64,000 bases of DNA from Palsa-870 sp035937155 (GCA_035937155.1 DASYVJ010000043.1:1-64000); one strand, 5' to 3'. Positions 42,679 to 51,807 are shown, numbered from the stretch's first letter. The notes: generated from the sequence alone by a model not told the origin. Made by a program: numbers and translations.

Positions 42679-44444
42679 TCCATTTCCTCTGGTGTGTACC
42701 GCGCATATGAGCGACGGACGGCCTCGGCGAGGTATTCGGGCATCGGCGGCCGCCTTTCCGTCCTGACCTGCATGCCGTCGGGTGTCCTTTCCACGACATA
42801 GTTGATTGAGGTCAGCTGGTCATTGGTGTCGGGATGGTCGGAACGGGCGTGGGCTCCTCGGCTCTCCTTTCTTTCCAGTGCGCAACGGAGCAGGGCTTCG
42901 GCGTTGACCAGCATCGAATGCAAGTCGTGAGCCGTGTGCCAGCCAGGATTGAAAGCGCGGCTGTTTGTGCCACCGGTCCCGCATGTCCTGGACCGCGCAG
43001 CCAGATCGAGGATCTTCTCCAGTCCCGCTTTCAAGCCGGGAGCGTCGCGCACGATCGGAGCGTGCACGGACATCACTTCCTGGATCTCAGCCTGGAGCTG
43101 GTATGGGTTCTCGCCAGCCGGCCGGCTGAACGGCGCAGTGAGCTCGGCGATCGCCTGGTCGACCTCGGCCAGGTCGATGTTGGCCTGGGCAGCCTTCGGA
43201 TCTGCCTTGGCGACGAGGCCCGCCGCGTCACCCGCGCGCTTGCCGAATACGAGCAGGTCGCTGAGGGAGTTACCCCCAAGCCGGTTGGCGCCATGCAGAC
43301 CGGAGGCCACCTCGCCTGCCGCATACAGCCCGGCGACGGTGGTCGCGCCAGTTTCCGCCTCGACGCGAACGCCTCCCATCGCGTAGTGGATGGTCGGCGC
43401 GACCTCCATGGGCTGCTTCGTGATGTCGACTTTGGCCAGCTTCAGGAACTGCTCATACATCGACGGCAGCTTGCTCTTGATGAACTCGGGCTTTCGGTGC
43501 GTGATGTCGAGGTAGGCGCCGCCATGCGGCGAGCCCCGCCCGGCAAGCACCTCTGAGTTGATCGCGCGCGCGACGACATCCCTGGACGACAGCTCCATCC
43601 GCTCCGGATCGTATCGCTCCATGAATCGTTCGCCGCCGTTGTTGCGCAGCACACCACCTTCGCCGCGGACGCCCTCGGTGACCAGGATGCCGCGCACGCC
43701 GCTCGGCCACACCATGCCAGTCGGATGGAACTGGACCATCTCCATGTCGCGCAGCTGCGCGCCGGCATCGTAGGCAAGGGCCGTCCCATCGCCGGTGCAT
43801 TCCCACGAGTTGGACGTCACGCGGTACATCTTGCCGGCACCCCCGGTGGCAAGTAGAACGGCTGCGCAGCGGTAGAGGATCAATGAGCCGTCCGAGCGCC
43901 GATAGGCCAGCGCTCCCGCGATTCGTCCCACCTCGGACTTGAGGAGCTTGAAGACCGTCACCTCCATGTTCACGTCAACTCCGCTCGTGTGCACAGCGCG
44001 ATCCTGAAGTGTCCTGATGAGTTCCAGGCCGGTGCGATCACCGATGTGGGCGAGGCGTGGGTAGGTGTGCGCTCCGAAGGGGCGTTGGTGGATCCGGCCT
44101 TGCCAGGTACGGTCGAAGACCGCACCCCACCGTTCGAGCTCGAGCACTCGCTCGGGCGATTCCTTCGCGTGGAGCTCGGCCATGCGCCAGTCGTTGATGA
44201 ACTTGCCGCCCTTGATCGTGTCGGCAAAGTGGACCTCCCACGTGTCTTGGTAGGCGACGTTGTGCATCGCTGCCGCTACACCGCCCTCGGCCATAACCGT
44301 GTGGGCCTTGCCCAAGAGCGACTTGCAAACGACCACAACGCGTGCGCCGGCATCCGCCGCGGCGATGGCGCCGCGCAAGCCGGCACCTCCGGCTCCGAGG
44401 ACGAGCACGTCGGTCTCGATGGTCTCGTAGGAGGTGGCGTTCAT
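42675..44444 (-). CDS. sdhA: Succinate dehydrogenase/fumarate reductase flavoprotein subunit
   Basis: From ATG 44442-44444 the 589-residue protein shows the FAD fold (TDVLVLGAGGAGLRGAIAAA), the covalent-FAD His in KAHTVMAEGGVAAAM, and active-site segments EMVQFHPTGM, VTEGVRGEGGVL and HYAMGGVRVEAETGA. It oxidises succinate or reduces fumarate. The longer frame upstream runs through sdhC and is rejected. It is coupled at both ends by 4-base overlaps. Confidence 0.96.
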   Translation of the reverse strand: MNATSYETIETDVLVLGAGGAGLRGAIAAADAGARVVVVCKSLLGKAHTVMAEGGVAAAMHNVAYQDTWEVHFADTIKGGKFINDWRMAELHAKESPERVLELERWGAVFDRTWQGRIHQRPFGAHTYPRLAHIGDRTGLELIRTLQDRAVHTSGVDVNMEVTVFKLLKSEVGRIAGALAYRRSDGSLILYRCAAVLLATGGAGKMYRVTSNSWECTGDGTALAYDAGAQLRDMEMVQFHPTGMVWPSGVRGILVTEGVRGEGGVLRNNGGERFMERYDPERMELSSRDVVARAINSEVLAGRGSPHGGAYLDITHRKPEFIKSKLPSMYEQFLKLAKVDITKQPMEVAPTIHYAMGGVRVEAETGATTVAGLYAAGEVASGLHGANRLGGNSLSDLLVFGKRAGDAAGLVAKADPKAAQANIDLAEVDQAIAELTAPFSRPAGENPYQLQAEIQEVMSVHAPIVRDAPGLKAGLEKILDLAARSRTCGTGGTNSRAFNPGWHTAHDLHSMLVNAEALLRCALERKESRGAHARSDHPDTNDQLTSINYVVERTPDGMQVRTERRPPMPEYLAEAVRRSYARYTPEEME

Positions 44445-45205
44445 AGGACCCACCGCGGGTCGTGCAGAACACCCGCCAACAGGAGGCGGATGTAGATGTC
44501 CGTCCCTGCCACCGACAGCAAGCTCGCCCATGCCCAACGGTCGTGCTTGACGTTGAGAACCGTGACCCCTTTCCACAGCTTGTGCCGTGCACGAGCAGCC
44601 AGCGAGCACGAAAAGCAGTCAAGCTCACCGCCGGCGAGGTGCCGAAAGGCATGGCAACCGAACGTGTAGCCAGAAAGCAACAGGACGTTCACGAGCATCA
44701 GCGCGCTACCCAGGCCGACGCCGAACCGGCCGCCGAAATCAAACGCGATGATCGCGTCAAACCAGAGGAAGGCGACTTGGACCACCGTGGCATAGAAGGC
44801 GAACCGGTGGAAGTTGTTGAACACCCAGGGGAACACGGTTTCGCCGCGATATCGCCGCCCCGCCCGTTCAGGCACGGCGCATGAGCGGGGATGCCAGAAG
44901 AAGCTCCGGAAGTAGGCCTTGCGGTAGTAGTAGCAAGTCAGGCGAAAGACCAGCGGCGCCCAGACGACCCAGACACCTGGCGGGATCGGTCCCACCTTGA
45001 TCAGAGGCGAGTAGAAAGGGCTGAGGTAGGGGGCGTAATAGCCCTCGTGTTGGAAGAACACGACCCACACGGCGAAGACGCCGAACAGGCTGAGCGCGAC
45101 GACCACGAAGGCCGGATACAGCCAGTTGGGCAGGGCGCTGTAGGGGTTGCGGACGCGCGAGGGCCCGGGGTCTATCTGGCTAGCGGCCGGCTGGGAAAGC
45201 GCCAC
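44441..45205 (-). CDS. sdhC: Succinate dehydrogenase membrane (cytochrome b) subunit
   Basis: The 254-residue membrane protein has about five helices (PAFVVVALSLFGVFAVWVVF, VWVVWAPLVFRLTCYYY, FAFYATVVQVAFLWFDAI, SALMLVNVLLLSGYTFGCHA and the last near 225). His residues in NNFHRF and GCHAFRHL are candidate haem ligands. It is a single large anchor, not the split SdhC/SdhD kind, like those of several high-GC bacteria. It precedes sdhA with a 4-base overlap. Confidence 0.85.
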   Translation of the reverse strand: MALSQPAASQIDPGPSRVRNPYSALPNWLYPAFVVVALSLFGVFAVWVVFFQHEGYYAPYLSPFYSPLIKVGPIPPGVWVVWAPLVFRLTCYYYRKAYFRSFFWHPRSCAVPERAGRRYRGETVFPWVFNNFHRFAFYATVVQVAFLWFDAIIAFDFGGRFGVGLGSALMLVNVLLLSGYTFGCHAFRHLAGGELDCFSCSLAARARHKLWKGVTVLNVKHDRWAWASLLSVAGTDIYIRLLLAGVLHDPRWVL

Positions 45206-45238
45206 GTGCGTCAGTTTCTCCTATTGAGCACTCGTTGA

Positions 45239-45272
45239 TAAAAAAGGATCCGGCGGGCCGAGCCCGCCGGAT
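45239..45272 (-). terminator. Intrinsic terminator before sdhC
   Basis: ATCCGGCGGGC (45248-45258) and GCCCGCCGGAT (45262-45272) form an 11-bp stem with loop CGA. On the minus strand it is followed by a T-rich run (45239-45245), so it ends transcription of the 45295-45930 gene. The sdh promoter must then lie in the roughly 35 bases to the left or read through. Confidence 0.85.
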
Positions 45273-45294
45273 TTTGCCGTCCCTCTGAATGCTG

Positions 45295-45930
45295 TCAAGC
45301 AATGACCTTCTGCCCAACCTTGACTTTGAATGACTCGGGCTTACGCACAGCGATGAGGAGCTCGAACGCGACGGCTCCGAGAACACCGAGCGCTGCGATC
45401 ATGAGTCCGATTCCGGCGTAGGTCGTGTAGAGGCCCATCGTGCCCCAGCCCCACGCGTTCAGCAGGTTTCCGCGAAGCGTCTCGCCCATGAAGACGGTCG
45501 TCTTCTGGCCGGCGAGAGTCGCAGCCTGGGCCTGAAGAGTTGCGTAGTTAGGGTCGGTCTTAGGTGTTGAAGCGACCAGAGCGTTTGCCGCACTTGCCGC
45601 TGCGCTGACCTCAGAGTAGGTCTTGCCCCCGGCAACTCCCTGCAAGTGGACGCCGATGAAGTCGTTCGCGTAGGCCTTGGCCTTGTCGCCGTTGTCGACC
45701 TGCTGGCCTGCGTACTGGGTGATCTCGACCGGGAATTTGGCAGGGTCGAGCGCTCCGCCGGCCTTGACCTGGTCGGTCCCGGGGAAGGAGATCCTCTGCG
45801 CGACCAGCTGGTCGTGCACCATACCTGTCACGAAGTTGCCCTCATAGAAAAGAAATCCCGAGGCGGCCGCGAGAATGACCACCAACATCGCCTGAAGACT
45901 GATGATTCGCCACCGAATTGCACTGTTCAT
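45295..45930 (-). CDS. Membrane protein, actinobacterial-type, unknown function
   Basis: The 211-residue protein has an N-terminal helix (IISLQAMLVVILAAASGFLF), a roughly 130-residue outside domain with EGNFVTGMVHDQLVAQRI, NDFIGVHLQGVAGGKTYSEV, and two C-terminal helices (LYTTYAGIGLMIAALGVLG). Similar proteins, common in Actinobacteria, are uncharacterised. A strong terminator follows. Position between sdh and the CoA ligase is the only hint of role. Confidence 0.75.
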   Translation of the reverse strand: MNSAIRWRIISLQAMLVVILAAASGFLFYEGNFVTGMVHDQLVAQRISFPGTDQVKAGGALDPAKFPVEITQYAGQQVDNGDKAKAYANDFIGVHLQGVAGGKTYSEVSAAASAANALVASTPKTDPNYATLQAQAATLAGQKTTVFMGETLRGNLLNAWGWGTMGLYTTYAGIGLMIAALGVLGAVAFELLIAVRKPESFKVKVGQKVIA

Positions 45931-46099
45931 GTCGTATCTCCTAAAAAATGTCGTCCTCTCGCAAGGTGTCTTGGTGAGCTCTTGGACGGCTCTGGGACTA
46001 AGTCAACATCTGTGCGCGGGATCCGACGAGCGCCATTCGGCCCCTTTCGATGGGGTCACAAGTCCCGATCGGATTCGCGGTCTGCTCGCCTAGGCGCGT

Positions 46100-48799
46100 T
46101 CAGCGCGAGCCGATCGGGGGCCTGGGTACGCCCGGCTCGAGGCGGATCCTCGCATCGACGACGACCGCTCCTGCTGAGTGAACGATCAGCGGGTTGAGAT
46201 CCATCTCCGCGATTTCGGGGTGAGCTTCGACCAGGGCGCTCACCCTCATCAGCACATCTTCCAGGGCAGCCACGTCCGCGCGAGGTGCGCCACGGTATCC
46301 ATCGAGTTGAGGGAATGTCTTCAGCGATCGGACCATGCGATCCGCGTCGCCATTTGTGATGGGCGTGATTCGGACCGCCACATCCTTCATCAGCTCGGTC
46401 GCGGTGCCGCCTGCCCCACATGCCAGCACGGGTCCGAAGTGCTGGTCCTGCACCACCCCGACCAGCATTTCCACGCCTTCCGGCACCATCGGCTGGACCT
46501 GGAACGCGGAGACCTGATGACCCGCTTTCCCCAGCGCGTCCGACATCTGTCTGGCGGCTTCTGTCACGTGTTGCGCCCCTTTTAGGTGCAGACGAACAGC
46601 CCCGGCGTCGGATTTGTGGAGCACTCCGGTCGCGATCGCCTTGAGGGCAACTTCCCCACCAATCCGTTTCGCTACGCGGCCGGCTTCATCCGGCAAGCCC
46701 ACCTGATGTGTCTCGACCATTGGAATCGCGTAGCACGTGAGCAGTTCCACCACCGCCTCGGGCGCCATCCAACGAGGTCCGGCAGCCAATGCTGTTGCGA
46801 TGACCGCCGCGGCATGGTCGCCGTCGACGCCTTTGATCTGTGCAGCCGGCTCCTCCGGCGCCGCGCGCCAGGCTCCGTAGCGGGCGACCAGGCTCAACGC
46901 ACGGGCGGCTTCCTCCGGGAACGGATAGTGCGGGATGCGCACCCCGCCGGACTCCACCACACGTGGGGCTGCCTGCTTCGACATGAAAACGCTGAGCACC
47001 GGGACAGCGCGCTGCAGCGACCGGGCGGCGCGGTGGATCCCTCGGATCACCTCCGCGCTCTTGGTGATCAGTGGCGGAGTGAAGATGACGATCACGGCGT
47101 CGATGTCTTCGGAGCCGGCAAGAATGGAGATTGCGCGCTCGTAGTCCTTGCCGGTTGCCGCAGCCAGCATGTCGACCGGATTGCCGGTGGAGCCGGCTGC
47201 CGGCATAAACGACGCCAGCTCTTGACGGACGGCATCGCTGAGCGCCGGCACGATCAGGCCGTTGGCCTCACAAGCGTCGGCGCAAAGGATCGCCGGACCT
47301 CCCGCATTGGTGAGTATCGCCACGCGATTGCCGCTCGGAACGGGTTGGCTGCCGACAAGCAGAGCGACGTCAAACAGCTCCGCGAGGGTGTCGGTTCGAA
47401 TCACGCCCGCCTGCTGGAACAACGCATCGACCGTGATGTCCGAGGCAGACAAGAGGGCACCGGTGTGGGAAGAGGTCGCGCGGTTTCCCGCCTGGGTGCG
47501 TCCACCCTTCACGGCCAGGATGGGCTTGGAACGGCTGACACGGCGGGCGACGCGCGCGAACTTGCGTGGGTTCCCGAACGACTCCAGGTAAAGCATGATC
47601 ACGTCCGTCTGGCGGTCGGTCTCCCAGTACTGGATGAAGTCGTTGCCCGAGAGGTCGGCCTTGTTGCCGACTGAAACAAACGATGAGAGGCCCGAGCCGA
47701 GTGCTTGTGCGCGCGCCATCACAGCGAGGCCAAGCCCACCGCTTTGAGATAGAAAGCCGATTCGCCCGCGAACCGGGCGGTCAGGCGCGAAGGTTGCGTC
47801 GAGATTCACCTCGGGCGCAGTGTTGATCACGCCCATGCAGTTGGGTCCAATGAGGCGCATGCCGCCCTGCCGGCAGATCTCGACGAGCTCGTGCTGGAGA
47901 GCCACTCCGTCCGGCCCGGCTTCCCCAAATCCAGCTGAGATGACGACGAGGCCACGCACCCCTTTCTCGGCGCAATCGCGCGCAACCATGGAGACCAGCG
48001 CTGCCGGCACTGTGATCACCGCCATTTCGACATCGCCCGGAATCGCCAGCACCGACGGAAATGCGCGGACAGCCTCGATCTCCGTTGCCTCGGGGTTCAC
48101 CGGATACAGGGAGCCGCGATACCCGTTGGCGATCAAGTTATGCACTACAGCGGCGCCGATGCTTCCGGCCCGCCGCGATGCGCCGATGACTGCCACCGAC
48201 GTCGGCGCCAGGAGGTGGGTGACGGCGGCCACCGCGGCGAGGCGCTCGCGATCGTCGAATTGGCGGACGCCTTCGGGGCTGATCCTCGTTGGTAGCTCGG
48301 CGTGCACCTCACCGGGCTCAGATCGAGTTTGGATCGGAAAGCCACTCTCGCGGAGCATCTGGAGCATCCGGTGGTTCTCGGGGCGGACCATCGCCTCGAG
48401 GACGTCCAACCCTGCGGCGGCAGCTGCTTCGGCCAGCTGGCCGAGCAGGATGGTGCCCAAACCGCGCCCCTGAAAGGTGTCGGCCACAGCCAGCGCCAGC
48501 TCGGCCTTTCGCGGCTCCGTCTCGACGTACATCGCGTGCCCGACCACTTCCGCTTTCGCGCCGGCAAGAGCCACGAGCCCGTAGCTCGAGGTGTAGTCGA
48601 CGTTGACCATCCTCTGGATGGAGGAGTCCGCGTTGACGACCGCCGCGAAGAAGCGCAAGACGCGGGACTCCAGCGAGAGACTCGAGAAGAAGCGCCCGAG
48701 CTCGGCGGCGTCTTCGACACGTACAGGCCGAATCGTGAGGGTCGACCCATCACGGAGGACGACTGTCGCCTCGCGATGGGCGGGATATGTCGCCGTCAC
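46100..48799 (-). CDS. GNAT acetyltransferase fused to ADP-forming acyl-CoA synthetase
   Basis: The 899-residue protein joins an N-terminal GNAT domain (LRDGSTLTIRPVRVEDAAEL, VADTFQGRGLGTILLGQLAE, about 10-165) to the acyl-CoA synthetase parts: CoA-binding Rossmann (SVAVIGASRRAGSIGAAVVH), succinyl-CoA ligase-like (GRIGFLSQSGGLGLAVMARA) with phospho-His region, and C-terminal ATP-grasp (GGEVALKAIATGVLHKSDAG). Relatives are lysine acetyltransferases (Pat) or acetate-forming enzymes. E. coli PatZ has the GNAT at the other end. A perfect 20-bp palindrome lies upstream. Confidence 0.92.
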   Translation of the reverse strand: MTATYPAHREATVVLRDGSTLTIRPVRVEDAAELGRFFSSLSLESRVLRFFAAVVNADSSIQRMVNVDYTSSYGLVALAGAKAEVVGHAMYVETEPRKAELALAVADTFQGRGLGTILLGQLAEAAAAAGLDVLEAMVRPENHRMLQMLRESGFPIQTRSEPGEVHAELPTRISPEGVRQFDDRERLAAVAAVTHLLAPTSVAVIGASRRAGSIGAAVVHNLIANGYRGSLYPVNPEATEIEAVRAFPSVLAIPGDVEMAVITVPAALVSMVARDCAEKGVRGLVVISAGFGEAGPDGVALQHELVEICRQGGMRLIGPNCMGVINTAPEVNLDATFAPDRPVRGRIGFLSQSGGLGLAVMARAQALGSGLSSFVSVGNKADLSGNDFIQYWETDRQTDVIMLYLESFGNPRKFARVARRVSRSKPILAVKGGRTQAGNRATSSHTGALLSASDITVDALFQQAGVIRTDTLAELFDVALLVGSQPVPSGNRVAILTNAGGPAILCADACEANGLIVPALSDAVRQELASFMPAAGSTGNPVDMLAAATGKDYERAISILAGSEDIDAVIVIFTPPLITKSAEVIRGIHRAARSLQRAVPVLSVFMSKQAAPRVVESGGVRIPHYPFPEEAARALSLVARYGAWRAAPEEPAAQIKGVDGDHAAAVIATALAAGPRWMAPEAVVELLTCYAIPMVETHQVGLPDEAGRVAKRIGGEVALKAIATGVLHKSDAGAVRLHLKGAQHVTEAARQMSDALGKAGHQVSAFQVQPMVPEGVEMLVGVVQDQHFGPVLACGAGGTATELMKDVAVRITPITNGDADRMVRSLKTFPQLDGYRGAPRADVAALEDVLMRVSALVEAHPEIAEMDLNPLIVHSAGAVVVDARIRLEPGVPRPPIGSR

Positions 48800-48856
48800 G
48801 CCGACAGCATTGCCGATTCAGGCCACCTGGAGTGTATGGCCCGAATGCCTGGCTCG

Positions 48857-48876
48857 ATAGGGCCGATCGGCCCTAT
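48857..48876. promoter_or_regulatory. Perfect 20-bp palindrome, DevR-like
   Basis: ATAGGGCCGATCGGCCCTAT is a perfect palindrome in the 132-base gap between the divergent CoA ligase and cytochrome b operons. It shares TAGGG and CCCTA ends and GGCC steps with the boxes at 37291 and 38970. It probably controls both operons. Confidence 0.65.
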
Positions 48877-48931
48877 TGGCACTCCCCTCCGAGGGACGAC
48901 AATCGCGGCAACACCAAGGAGGTGTACTCAA

Positions 48932-49081
48932 ATGGACTCACCTGCCGGCTATTTTCACTGGGGTTTCATCCTGATCTCGATGCCAAATCTCCTCGTGATC
49001 GCGGGGATGATCGTTCTGTTCGCGGTCGCGCTGGTCGCACCGTTCCCACACGCGGAGGACAGTGACGATGGACGCAACTAG
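48932..49081 (+). CDS. Single-helix membrane protein of cytochrome b operon
   Basis: ATG 48932 follows AAGGAGG (48917-48923). The 49-residue product has one membrane helix (ISMPNLLVIAGMIVLFAVAL) and acidic tail APFPHAEDSDDG. Its stop overlaps the cytochrome b start by 14 bases. Small subunits of this kind are common in b6f/bc-type complexes. Confidence 0.75.
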   Translation: MDSPAGYFHWGFILISMPNLLVIAGMIVLFAVALVAPFPHAEDSDDGRN

Positions 49082-49715
49082 CCCCGAACGGGCAACACCG
49101 CGTGCGTCCAAGAGCTGGACCTTGCGACTTCGCCAGGCCATCGACCGCCACCTCCCTATGGACCATTTGCTACCGGACCGGCAGCCCTACTACGTTGGCT
49201 CGTGGGTCTACGTCTTCGGTGTTGTCACCATCGCCGCCTTGGTCTGGGTCATCGTGAGCGGCGTCGTCCTTTCGTTCATGGGTCCCCAGTGGTGGCATGT
49301 CTCGAGCCTGGGCAGGTTCGTCAACAGCCTCCACTTCTGGTCGGTGCAGCTCTTCTTCATTTTCATGGTGCTGCACCTGTGGGGCCAGTACTTCATGGCC
49401 GGCTGGCGACATGGTCGAGCCGCCACCTGGGTGATCGGCGTGGTCATCTTCGGGGTCAGCATCCTCACTGCCTTCACCGGATACCTCTCCCAGCAGAACT
49501 TCGACGCACAGTTCATCGCCATCAATGCCAAGGACGCGATGAACGCGGTCGGCGCGGGAGCGTTCTTCAACGTCCTGAACTTCGGCCAGATGTATGGGCT
49601 GCACGTGATGCTGCTGCCGGTCGGGGTCACGTTCCTCGTCGTGGCCCACATCGTCATGGTCCGCGTGCGAGGCGTCGTCAAACCGATCGACGCTGAGGGA
49701 GGTGCGCGGTCATGA
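49068..49715 (+). CDS. Cytochrome b (b6-like N-terminal half)
   Basis: The 215-residue protein has four membrane helices of cytochrome b N-terminal half. NSLHFWSVQLFFIFMVLHLW carries one haem-ligand pair region, FTGYLSQQNFDAQF follows helix C, and MYGLHVMLLPVGVTFLVVAH carries the second His pair. ATG 49068 has GGAGGAC upstream. It starts 4 bases before the C-terminal-half gene. No Rieske or cytochrome c gene is nearby, so partner subunits must be elsewhere. Confidence 0.85.
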   Translation: MDATSPERATPRASKSWTLRLRQAIDRHLPMDHLLPDRQPYYVGSWVYVFGVVTIAALVWVIVSGVVLSFMGPQWWHVSSLGRFVNSLHFWSVQLFFIFMVLHLWGQYFMAGWRHGRAATWVIGVVIFGVSILTAFTGYLSQQNFDAQFIAINAKDAMNAVGAGAFFNVLNFGQMYGLHVMLLPVGVTFLVVAHIVMVRVRGVVKPIDAEGGARS

Positions 49716-50707
49716 GATCGATGGGCGCTACTCAAGAGGAGTACTACCGGGGAGTTCGAATGGTCCCATACGACCTCGTCAAGGAGGTCGTGCTGGCGAT
49801 TGTGGGCGTCGGCGTCATAGCTGTTCTCGTCGCGGCCATCCTGTCCTCACCCAACGTCGCGCCGGTGACAATCGCCGCGTGGGCGCAACAAGACCCAGTC
49901 AACCTGGTGACCACAGCGACGAACGAGCTCGGCGGCTCGACCACCAGCGCGGGTTACGGACCTCCCTACAACTCAGTCGGCCCAGGCCAGAACTGGGGGC
50001 CGATCGCTCCGCAGAAGTGGTTCGGCGTCCGGATCCCGGTTGATTCCGCCAATACGTTCGTGATCCAGCCTTTGCAGCGAGCGAGCTTCAGCAACACCGA
50101 CCTTGGCACAGCGCTCAGCACCTGGCAGAACGCGACGGCGGACCAGCAAACCAAATGGCTGGACGCCTATAGCAAGGCTCTCCCCAATGCAACTGTGAGT
50201 GATGGAAAGGTGGTCGTCGCGACTGGCGACTACGGCCCGCTGCCGGTGATGATGTCCAACCTGCTTGGGGTCGCCCAAGCCGGCGGTCTCGATGGATTGC
50301 TGGTGATCAACGGGCGGTTCTACCAGACCGACTACACACTTCCGCTGCTCTTCATGGGCGACGGTTCGTACCTCTCCGGCCTTGCCGACCAGGCGCACCT
50401 GACGGGGAGCCAGTGGGGAATGATGAACGAGACCGGGAGCTATCCGGGTCAGACCTGGTTATGGCTCTACACGATGTGGTACCAGGTGCCACCGTTTACG
50501 AGCACGACCGGGTTTCTGGGCATCAACTCGTCCAATGCGGACCTCGGGATCATCATCCTCATGACGCTCCTCACCGCCGCGTTGGCGCTGGTGCCGTTCA
50601 TCCCCATCCTGCGTGATGTCCCGCGCTGGGTGCGGATCCACCGGCTGATCTGGCGCCGTTACTACCACCCCAGCCTTGATCGCGGCCTGCCGCGCGGCAG
50701 GAGCTGA
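49712..50707 (+). CDS. Cytochrome b C-terminal half (subunit IV-like) with large loop
   Basis: The 331-residue protein starts with EEYYRGVRMVPYDLVKEVVL then helix 1 (about 25-45), followed by a roughly 210-residue outer segment (VTIAAWAQQDPVNLVTTATN, YGPPYNSVGPGQNWGPIAPQ, QKWFGVRIPVDSANTFVIQP) and helices near 255-270 and 285-305. Subunit IV of b6f complexes is about 160 residues without such an insertion. Similar long forms occur in actinobacterial genomes. It is coupled to the cytochrome b gene by ATGA. Confidence 0.75.
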   Translation: MRSMGATQEEYYRGVRMVPYDLVKEVVLAIVGVGVIAVLVAAILSSPNVAPVTIAAWAQQDPVNLVTTATNELGGSTTSAGYGPPYNSVGPGQNWGPIAPQKWFGVRIPVDSANTFVIQPLQRASFSNTDLGTALSTWQNATADQQTKWLDAYSKALPNATVSDGKVVVATGDYGPLPVMMSNLLGVAQAGGLDGLLVINGRFYQTDYTLPLLFMGDGSYLSGLADQAHLTGSQWGMMNETGSYPGQTWLWLYTMWYQVPPFTSTTGFLGINSSNADLGIIILMTLLTAALALVPFIPILRDVPRWVRIHRLIWRRYYHPSLDRGLPRGRS

Positions 50708-51270
50708 TGGCAACGCGAGTCCTGGTCACGTATGCGAGCAAGCACGGATCGACCCAAGAGATGGCGGAGCGAATCGCCTTCAGCCTCAATCAACTGGGAA
50801 TCCATACTGACGCTCGGCCGATGAACAAAGTCGATGAGCTCGGCGGCTATGACGGAGTGGTGGTTGGCAGCTCTGTGTACTTCGGGCGTTGGATGAAAGC
50901 CGCCACTGAATTCGTCGAGAGAGTCCGGCCCGCGCTGGCAGGCAGCCGAGTCTGGCTGTTCAGCTAAGGGCCGCTGGGCGACCAGACGGGAACCGATTCT
51001 CCTGAGATCGCTGTGCTGGCGGCCTCGTTGCACGTGGTTGAGCACCGCATGTTTGCCGGCGCGTTGAGTAAGGAGCGCCTCTCGTTAGTGGAGCGCGCGC
51101 TCGTGAAGGGAGTCAAAGCGATCAATAAGTCCCAATCCATATCGCCGCTCTGCGCGCCGCCGTACGGCGACTTCCGAAACTGCAGATCGAACGCCTGGGC
51201 CACGTCCATCGCCAGGGAGCTGGAGCACATCGCTACGTCGCACAAGGCAGCGCACTCGGCAACTGAGTAG
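50707..51270 (+). pseudogene. Flavodoxin-domain protein interrupted by TAA
   Basis: The frame starts with ATG overlapping the previous stop (TGATG) and reads RVLVTYASKHGSTQEMAERI, GGYDGVVVGSSVYFGRWMKA and SRVWLFS, then TAA 50965-50967. Homologues continue SSGPLG, and the same frame resumes GPLGDQTGTDSPEIAVLAAS through to 51270, so one Ser codon (TCA to TAA) is broken. The FMN phosphate loop (SKHGST) is intact. It could be a nonsense pseudogene or a sequence error. Confidence 0.7.
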
Positions 51271-51279
51271 GCTCCAGCA

Positions 51280-51645
51280 ATGGACCAGCAGACACGTGTT
51301 CGGACCCGTTATCGCAACCGGGGCTGCGGATTGGGCTGCGGTGGGTTCATCTTCGTGCTGACGGTAGGCATCGCGTTGAGCTTGTTCAACGCGAGTGTCG
51401 GAATCGGGGCGTCGGTGCGAATCCCGCTCACCGACAGCAACGTGACCGTGGCCGGCGCGGTAGGGGCGAAGAGCAAGGTCGTCGAAGCCCTACCGGGCTA
51501 CACGCAGGGAAGGCTCGGTGGAAACCAGAACTTCATCAACAACTCGACGACCACCACCATCGGGCCGGCCGAAGGCGCGGCGCTGCTCATCATCGGCAAG
51601 CAGGACGATGGGCCCGCGGTCGACCTGCACCTCGTCGTCCGCTGA
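51280..51645 (+). CDS. Membrane-anchored protein, unknown
   Basis: The 121-residue protein has a basic N-terminus with RGCGLGCGGFIFVL running into one membrane helix (about 18-36), then a strand-rich outside part (VRIPLTDSNVTVAGAVGAKS, NNSTTTTIGPAEGAALLIIG). I recognise no family. It lies nine bases after the flavodoxin remnant frame. Confidence 0.65.
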   Translation: MDQQTRVRTRYRNRGCGLGCGGFIFVLTVGIALSLFNASVGIGASVRIPLTDSNVTVAGAVGAKSKVVEALPGYTQGRLGGNQNFINNSTTTTIGPAEGAALLIIGKQDDGPAVDLHLVVR

Positions 51646-51807
51646 GTCACATCGGTCAGCGGCCTCGAGCAAATTTTCTGGACTTGACCAGAAGCAGCAA
51701 GCCGTTGGAGAGGGTCGCCAGCAGCACGCCGCCGACGGGTCTGCAACTGGGCCGACCTAGTTCTGCGTAGCTTTCGTTCAGGCGCCGGCCGATAACCTGA
51801 AGGGCCC

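Noticed and set aside
45994..46007. GGGACTAAGTCAAC as a fourth DevR box before the 45295-45930 gene
   Set aside because: Only the left half fits; the right half lacks CCC and the spacing is one base short.
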